NCBI RefSeq assembly: GCF_001729485.1
Contig: NZ_CP017157.1
Span: forward strand, 1,240,001-1,304,000
DNA length: 64,000 nt
Reading direction: 5' to 3'
DNA from: Streptomyces lydicus
GTDB taxonomy: Bacteria; Actinomycetota; Actinomycetes; Streptomycetales; Streptomycetaceae
Below, piece after piece: positions 59,338 to 64,000 of this stretch; position 1 is the stretch's first letter, and each line of letters begins with the position of its first letter. Below the pieces are notes generated by a model that saw only the letters and a list, made by a program, of their open reading frames with translations, was not told where the DNA came from and searched no databases. The position numbers and the translations under genes were made by a program.

Positions 59338-59911
59338 CGTGCTGAAGGGTACGTATTGCAGAGTGACGTGTTGCTGAGCGTGATATACCCCGGGAACTGA
59401 TTACTCTCCGTAATCGTTGCCGGAATATGAGGAGGCGTCACGAGGCGAGGGGGCCCGGCCCGGCCCCGCGGCGGCCGGGGACCCGGGCGCGGATCACACC
59501 CTGCGCACACTCGCCGTGCATCTGCCCAGCGCACCACGCACCGCGCATCCGCCCAGCGCATCACGCGCCGCGTATCTGCTGTGGGCACCACGCGCCGCGT
59601 ATCTGCTTTGGGCGCCACGCGCTACGCATCCGCCCAGCGCATCACGCGCCGCGTATCTGCTGTGGGCACCACGCGCCGCGTATCTGCTTTGGGCGCCACG
59701 CGCTACGCATCCGCTCGGGGTTCCACGCTCTGCGCGGTCTGTGCATCCGCTCTGCGCGAGCCGCGTGGTCCGTGCGGTCCGCGCGGTCCGTGCGGCCTGC
59801 GCGCTCCGCGTGGGCCCGCGGCGGTCGGGCCCGTGGTGGTCGGGCCCGCGGGGCCCGTGAGGGTGAGACCCGCGGCGCCCGCCGTGGTCGGGCTCGTGGG
59901 CTCCGCGGTGG
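59338..59911. repeat. intergenic region with 27-bp minisatellite
   Basis: Between iolG and the IolE-like gene, about eight 27-bp units (core CGCGCCGCGTATCTGCT) run from about 59500 to 59730. Three units form an 81-bp block repeated exactly at 59545-59625 and 59626-59706. The unit is divisible by three, so every frame gives 9-residue peptide repeats on both strands, but no start, ribosome site or codon bias marks one as real. 59730-59905 is further GC-rich low-complexity DNA. No gene called. Confidence 0.75.
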
Positions 59912-60832
59912 TCAGGCCCCGCAGGAGCGCAGGAAGCGGCGGGTGCGTTCGGCGATGGGGAACGGCTGGTCGGGCGGGCAGGGGTACATGTCCTGCTCGA
60001 CGATCGCGAAGAGGTCGACGTTCAGCTCCTGGGCGGCCTCAAGGACGGGCGGCAGCGCGGGTACGCCGAGCGGCGGTTCGCACATCACGCCCTGCTGCAC
60101 GGCCGGGCCGAAGGGCGTGCCCTTGGCGACGACGTCGCTGAGGATGTCCGGGTCGACCTGCTTGAGGTGCAGGTAGCCGATCCGCTCGCCGTACGTGCGG
60201 ATCAGCTTGACGCTGTCGCCGCCGCAGTACGCGTAATGGCCGGTGTCCAGGCAGAGGTTGACCAGGTCGGAATCGGTGACGTGCAGGAAGCGCTCGACGT
60301 GTTCCTCGGTGTCGAGGTGGGTGTCGGCGTGCGGGTGCACGACGATGTCCAGCCCGAACTCGTCCCGTACGCGCTTGCCGAGCCGCTCCATGCCGGTGGT
60401 CAGGTGCTTCCACTGCTCGACGGTCAGCTCGCGCGGCTCCAACTCCTCGGCGGTCTTGTCGTCCCGCCAGAAGGAGGGGATCACGACGAGGTGCTTGGCG
60501 CCCATGGCCTGGGTGAGGGTGGCGACCTCGGAGACGTGGGTCCAGGTCTTGTCCCAGACGGACGGGCCGTGGTGCATCGAGGTGAAGATCGTGCCGGCCG
60601 AGACCTTCAGGCTGCGGCGGGCGATCTCCTCGTGCAGGACGGCGGGGTCGGTGGGGAGGTAGCCGTACGGGCCGAGTTCGATCCACTCGTAGCCGGCCTC
60701 GGCGACCTCGTCCAGGAAGCGCTGCCAGGGGACTTGCTGCTCGTCGTCGGGGAACCACACCCCCCAGGAGTCGGGTGCGGAGCCCACGCGGATGCGGTCC
60801 AGAACGGGCGGGGCGGCATGGGGAACGGACAT
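59912..60832 (-). CDS. IolE/IolI-like TIM barrel (inosose dehydratase-type)
   Basis: A 306-residue xylose-isomerase-like protein. It begins DRIRVGSAPDSWGVWFPDDE, has metal-binding segments YEWIELGPYGYLPTD, DIVVHPHADTHLDTEEH, CLDTGHYAYCGGD and RIGYLHLKQVDP, the pattern of inosose dehydratases/isomerases. In this cluster it probably processes 2-keto-myo-inositol downstream of IolG; IolE versus IolI/IolH cannot be decided. ATG 60832 has GAGGAGAG. Promoter at 60897-60925. Confidence 0.85.
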   Translation of the reverse strand: MSVPHAAPPVLDRIRVGSAPDSWGVWFPDDEQQVPWQRFLDEVAEAGYEWIELGPYGYLPTDPAVLHEEIARRSLKVSAGTIFTSMHHGPSVWDKTWTHVSEVATLTQAMGAKHLVVIPSFWRDDKTAEELEPRELTVEQWKHLTTGMERLGKRVRDEFGLDIVVHPHADTHLDTEEHVERFLHVTDSDLVNLCLDTGHYAYCGGDSVKLIRTYGERIGYLHLKQVDPDILSDVVAKGTPFGPAVQQGVMCEPPLGVPALPPVLEAAQELNVDLFAIVEQDMYPCPPDQPFPIAERTRRFLRSCGA

Positions 60833-60896
60833 GCTGCGGCTCTCCTCTCGCCGGTCGGCGGTGACCGGGAGACGCTGGGCTGGGGTTGTGGGGCAC

Positions 60897-60925
60897 AGCC
60901 TCGCTGCCGCCCCGGGGAGTGTCAA
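60897..60925 (-). promoter_or_regulatory. promoter of the IolE-like gene
   Basis: On the minus strand TTGACA (60925-60920) and GAGGCT (60902-60897) are 17 bases apart. The tandem AAGGACTT element lies just upstream. Confidence 0.5.
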
Positions 60926-60931
60926 GACTTC

Positions 60932-60957
60932 GTCCTGACATAAGGACTTAAGGACTT
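60932..60957. promoter_or_regulatory. tandem AAGGACTT element, candidate inositol-regulator site
   Basis: AAGGACTT occurs twice head-to-tail (60942-60949 and 60950-60957), preceded by GTCCT-N6-AGGAC symmetry (60932-60947). It sits between the divergent IolE-like and iolC genes, near the TTGACA of the former. Confidence 0.55.
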
Positions 60958-61173
60958 TGTAGCCCCGGAGTCCCGGGGGTGGGGAAGGGGTGTAAGGGGT
61001 GTGCGGCCTCGGGGTGTGCGCCGGGGCGCGGGTCGGGCGTGCGCCGGGGTGCGGGTGAGGCGTGGGTCGGGCGGGGGTGAGGTGCAGGTGGGGGGTGTGG
61101 TTGAGGGTGTGGGTGGGGTGCGGGCGGGCGTGGGGAGGGGCGGGCTTTGACGTCAGAATGTAAGGACAAACTG

Positions 61174-61203
61174 TTGACAGGGTCTGAGGTGCACCGTTAG
61201 ACC
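61174..61203 (+). promoter_or_regulatory. iolC promoter
   Basis: TTGACA (61174-61179) and TAGACC (61198-61203) with an 18-base spacer. TAAGGACAAA (61161-61170) and the palindrome TGACGTCA (61148-61155) lie immediately upstream. An 18-bp direct repeat (61220-61237 and 61257-61274) occupies the leader. Confidence 0.6.
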
Positions 61204-61297
61204 TTTCCTCAGAGCTGAAGCCGTCGAATCCGCCGCGAGAGCTGCAGCCGCCGATAGCCGTCGAATCCGCCGCGCCGGCCGACCCGAAGGGGTGCAC

Positions 61298-62290
61298 ATG
61301 ACCGAGCCGTACGACCTGATCACCATGGGCCGCATCGGAGTCGACCTCTATCCGTTGCAGACCGGCGTGCCGCTCGCGCAGGTCGAGACCTTCGGGAAGT
61401 TCCTGGGCGGCTCCGCCTCCAACGTCGCGGTGGCGGCGGCCCGGCTCGGGCGCCGTAGCGCGGTGATCAGCCGCACCGGACGTGATCCGTTCGGTGACTA
61501 CCTCCACCAGGCGCTGCGGGAGTTCGGGGTGGACGACCGCTGGGTGACGCCGGTCGACGACCTTCCGACGCCCGTCACCTTCTGCGAGATCTTTCCGCCG
61601 GACGACTTCCCGCTGTACTTCTACCGCCGTCCGAAGGCACCCGACCTGGTCATCCATCCGGAGGAGCTGGACCGGGAGGCGATCGCGGCCGCCCGGATCT
61701 TCTGGATCACCGGTACGGGCCTCTGCGAGGAACCGAGCCGCGGCGCGACGCTCGCCGCGCTGGAGGCCCGGGCCAAGGCCGGCCCGACCGTCTTCGACCT
61801 CGACTGGCGGCCGATGTTCTGGGGCGGTGCGGGGGGTGCTTCCAAGGACGGCGGGGCGAGCGGCGCCGCGGCGAGGGCCGCCGCCCGCCCGTATTACGAG
61901 GCGGCGCTGCGGTACGCGACCGTCGCGGTGGGAAACGTGGACGAGGCCGAGGTCGCCACCGGGCTGCGGGACCCGAAAGCCTGCGCCCAGGCGTTGCTGG
62001 AGCGGGGCGTGGAGCTGGCCGTCATCAAGCAGGGGCCCAAGGGGGTGCTGGCGGTGCACCGCGACGGGCGGGTCGCGGAGGTGCCGCCCACGCCGGTCGA
62101 GGTGGTGAACGGCCTCGGAGCCGGGGACGCCTTCGGCGGGGCGCTGTGCCACGGGCTGCTCTCCGGCTGGGACCTGGAGCCGATGATGCGGTACGCCAAC
62201 GCCGCCGGCGCCCTCGTCGCCACCCGCCTCGCCTGCTCCTCCGCGATGCCCACGGTCGAGGAAGTCGAGGCGTTCCTCGCGGGGCGGTGA
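61298..62290 (+). CDS. iolC: 5-dehydro-2-deoxygluconokinase
   Basis: Phosphorylates 5-dehydro-2-deoxygluconate in inositol breakdown. A 330-residue PfkB-family kinase: LITMGRIGVDLYPLQTGVPL and GGSASNVAVAAARLG near the start; PfkB signature 2 with the anion-hole/catalytic Asp in VNGLGAGDAFGGALCHGL. ATG 61298 has AAGGGG six bases upstream; GTG 61292 adds two residues. First gene of the plus-strand iolC-aldolase-iolB unit. Confidence 0.92.
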   Translation: MTEPYDLITMGRIGVDLYPLQTGVPLAQVETFGKFLGGSASNVAVAAARLGRRSAVISRTGRDPFGDYLHQALREFGVDDRWVTPVDDLPTPVTFCEIFPPDDFPLYFYRRPKAPDLVIHPEELDREAIAAARIFWITGTGLCEEPSRGATLAALEARAKAGPTVFDLDWRPMFWGGAGGASKDGGASGAAARAAARPYYEAALRYATVAVGNVDEAEVATGLRDPKACAQALLERGVELAVIKQGPKGVLAVHRDGRVAEVPPTPVEVVNGLGAGDAFGGALCHGLLSGWDLEPMMRYANAAGALVATRLACSSAMPTVEEVEAFLAGR

Positions 62291-62572
62291 GAGTCCGCCG
62301 CGGCCGCCGCGCGGCGACCGCGGCGAGCCCGTACCGCTCCCGACGAGCCCGTCCCGCTCCCGACGAGCCCACCCCGCTCCCGGTGAGGTCCCGCACCACT
62401 CCACGCCAGGCCCGCACCACCCCGGCACGGCCCCGGGCCCCCAACGGCCGCCGCGCACCGGGTCACCGCCCCCCTCCGCACCGTCCGGCCACGCCCGCGC
62501 GGCCCGCATCCCCGGCACCCGCCCGCCGCGCCACCCCGCCCCACCCACGCCCTCAAGAAGGTGAGTTGAGCC
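62291..62572. repeat. gap after iolC with 18-bp repeats
   Basis: Three near-identical units of CGACGAGCCCGTCCCGCTCC run from about 62325 to 62385. The rest is C-rich, unstructured DNA without a promoter; the iolC-aldolase pair is still likely co-transcribed. Confidence 0.55.
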
Positions 62573-63460
62573 TTGACCCCTCGGATCAGTGACCTCACGA
62601 CGCTGCGGGCCCGGCGGCCCGGGGCCGTCGCGGAGGCCGCCGCCCGCCGCACCCGTCGGCCGCTCATCGGTGACAGCGGCCGGCTGATGATCGTCGCCGC
62701 GGACCACCCGGCGCGCGGCGCGCTCGCGGTCGGCGACCGGCAGCTCGCCATGGCCAACCGCCTCGACCTGCTGGAACGTCTGGTGCTGGCGTTGTCGCGG
62801 CCCGGCGTGGACGGGGTGCTCGCCACCGCCGACATCCTGGAGGACCTGCTGCTGCTCGGCGCCCTCGAAGGCAAGGTCGTCATGGGGTCGATGAACCGGG
62901 GCGGTATCGCGGGGGCCTCGTTCGAGATGGACGACCGGTTCACCGGGCACCGGCCGCAGGACCTGGTCCGGCTGCGGTTCGACGCGGGCAAGCTGCTGCT
63001 GCGCATCGACTACGACGATCCCGGTTCGCTGACCACGATGGAGGCCACCGCCCGCGCCGTCGACGCGATGGCCGAGCGGGAACTGCCCGTCTTCGTCGAG
63101 CCGTTCCTTTCCTCCCGGATAGACGGCAGGGTCCGCAACGACCTCAGCCCCGAGGCCGTGACCCGCTCCGTCGCCATCGCCTCCGGTCTCGGTGGCACCT
63201 CCGCGTACACCTGGCTCAAACTGCCGGTCACCGACGACCCCGACGCGATGGCCCGGGTCTGCGAGACCACCACCCTGCCGACGGTGCTGCTCGGCGGCGA
63301 CATCGGCAGCACCGTCGGCGAGCAGGAAGCCGCCTACGAGAAGTGGCGCAAGGCGCTGCGGCTGCCGACCGTGCAGGGGCTGGTCGTCGGCCGCTCCCTG
63401 CTCTACCCGGCCGACGGGGATGTCGCGGCCGCCGTGGACACCGCCGTGGGCCTGCTGTGA
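62573..63460 (+). CDS. class I aldolase (Cgl0158 family), probable inositol-pathway aldolase
   Basis: A 295-residue DeoC/LacD-type TIM barrel with RLMIVAADHPARGALAVGD, VVMGSMNRGGIAGASFEMDD, FVEPFLSSR and SAYTWLKLPVTDDPDAM (candidate Schiff-base Lys in WLKLP), and VLLGGDIGST as phosphate-binding loop. It is likely to cleave 6-phospho-5-dehydro-2-deoxygluconate in place of IolJ. No ATG or GTG in frame is usable; TTG 62573, preceded by AAGGTGAG, is the probable start. Confidence 0.85.
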   Translation: MTPRISDLTTLRARRPGAVAEAAARRTRRPLIGDSGRLMIVAADHPARGALAVGDRQLAMANRLDLLERLVLALSRPGVDGVLATADILEDLLLLGALEGKVVMGSMNRGGIAGASFEMDDRFTGHRPQDLVRLRFDAGKLLLRIDYDDPGSLTTMEATARAVDAMAERELPVFVEPFLSSRIDGRVRNDLSPEAVTRSVAIASGLGGTSAYTWLKLPVTDDPDAMARVCETTTLPTVLLGGDIGSTVGEQEAAYEKWRKALRLPTVQGLVVGRSLLYPADGDVAAAVDTAVGLL

Positions 63461-63490
63461 ACGACGCGACTTCCGCAGGAGACTCGACTT

Positions 63491-64000
63491 ATGGGTACTG
63501 AATTCCATCTGAGGGCCGGGGCCGCGGCCGCGGGGCCGTACGCCGTGGACATCGACCCGGAGCGGGCCGGCTGGGGGTACTCCTCGCTGCGGGTCCTCGA
63601 CCTGCCGCCCGGTGGCCACCACTCCTTCGCCACCGGGGACAGCGAGTGGATCGTGCTGCCGCTGTCCGGCGGCTGCACGGTGCGCACCGACGGCGGCGAG
63701 GTCTTCGAACTGACCGGCCGGGAGGACGTGTTCAGCGGCGTCACGGACTTCGCCTACGTGCCGAGGGACGCGCACGTGCAGATCACCAGCGGGGCGGGCG
63801 GCCGCTTCGCGCTGACCGGGGCGCGCTGCGCACACCGGCTGCCGGCCCGCTACGGGGCCGCTTCCGACGTGCCGGTGGAGCTGCGCGGCAGCGGCTCCTG
63901 TTCGCGGCAGGTCAACAACTTCGGCGCGGCCGGCACGTTCGCCTGCGACAAGCTCATCGCGGTGGAAGTGCTCACCCCCGGCGGCAACTGGTCCTCCTAC
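63491..64000 (+). CDS. iolB: 5-deoxy-glucuronate isomerase (3' end beyond window)
   Basis: Converts 5-deoxy-glucuronate to 5-dehydro-2-deoxygluconate, feeding IolC. 170 residues are visible of a normally about 290-residue double-cupin protein: GYSSLRVLDLPPGGHHSFATGDSEWIVLPLSGGCTV, FSGVTDFAYVPRDAHVQITS, and QVNNFGAAGTFACDKLIAVEVLTPGGNWSS, all IolB-typical. ATG 63491 has AGGAGA nine bases upstream. The remaining iol genes presumably lie to the right. Confidence 0.93.
   Translation, partial: MGTEFHLRAGAAAAGPYAVDIDPERAGWGYSSLRVLDLPPGGHHSFATGDSEWIVLPLSGGCTVRTDGGEVFELTGREDVFSGVTDFAYVPRDAHVQITSGAGGRFALTGARCAHRLPARYGAASDVPVELRGSGSCSRQVNNFGAAGTFACDKLIAVEVLTPGGNWSSY

Noticed and set aside
59500..59730. 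CRISPR-like array
   Set aside because: The 27-bp units are directly abutting with no unique spacers and no cas genes nearby.
59912..63835. A 1,307-codon minus-strand frame covering the iolC-iolB region
   Set aside because: Only its last 307 codons (from ATG 60832) are a real protein. The upstream part is antisense to iolC and the aldolase, with no family resemblance.

Overview
The window reads as a linear-chromosome core segment of a Streptomyces. The DNA is very GC-rich, codons are strongly biased to G or C in the third position, GTG and even TTG starts occur, and the gene set fits the genus: a fused biotin carboxylase/carrier subunit, PucR, LacI and TetR regulators, secreted hydrolases with Sec/Tat-like leaders, a WXG100-type toxin operon, citrate synthase beside a RecD2-like helicase. 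From memory, the order of housekeeping genes resembles the S. coelicolor chromosome around SCO2730-SCO2780, but this was not checked.

Layout. 1-8564: a leucine/acyl-CoA degradation block. On the minus strand are methylcrotonyl-CoA carboxylase beta and alpha, HMG-CoA lyase and a truncated acyl-CoA dehydrogenase. Divergent on the plus strand are a TetR repressor, a second acyl-CoA dehydrogenase and a TesB thioesterase. 8565-10035: repeat-rich DNA and an intact IS982-type insertion sequence. 10098-12166: a phosphatase-like protein and agmatinase/guanidinobutyrase. 12199-19289: a type VII-secretion polymorphic toxin operon (WXG100 protein, 1,439-residue toxin with a papain-like glutamine deamidase domain and a C-terminal nucleic-acid deaminase, SUKH-4 immunity protein). 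19395-24702: PucR regulator, sodium:solute symporter and a ThDP enzyme, probably metabolically linked to the agmatinase and now separated from it by the toxin operon. 24732-28372: TetR, YhgE/Pip membrane protein and a degenerate ABC ATPase with a palindromic operator. 28584-38986: secreted GH65 hydrolase, a fused heterodimer-type ABC exporter, an S37 peptidase and a Tat-exported GH3 N-acetylglucosaminidase.

39252-46025: a sugar-type catabolic locus (two TIM-barrel isomerases, Gfo/Idh oxidoreductase, DUF993 aldolase-like protein, LacI repressor, MarR-GNAT fusion) whose substrate is unknown. 46305-49982: RecD2-like helicase and citrate synthase. 50591-52888: a CsoR-box-controlled orphan copper chaperone, a DedA protein and a Gfo/Idh oxidoreductase. 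53197-56336: its LacI repressor (matching operators in both promoters), a ketopantoate reductase-like enzyme, a small HTH protein and a secreted peptidoglycan-binding protein. 56443-64000: a myo-inositol catabolic cluster (transporter, iolG, IolE-like TIM barrel, iolC, a class I aldolase, iolB running off the end) with a shared TAAGGAC motif upstream of three genes and a 27-bp minisatellite in an intergenic gap.

The strongest accessory signal is the toxin operon. It carries two recognisable enzyme domains on one polypeptide, shows mosaic codon use, and is paired with an immunity protein that fuses a P-loop-like region and one WD-type repeat to a SUKH-4 domain.
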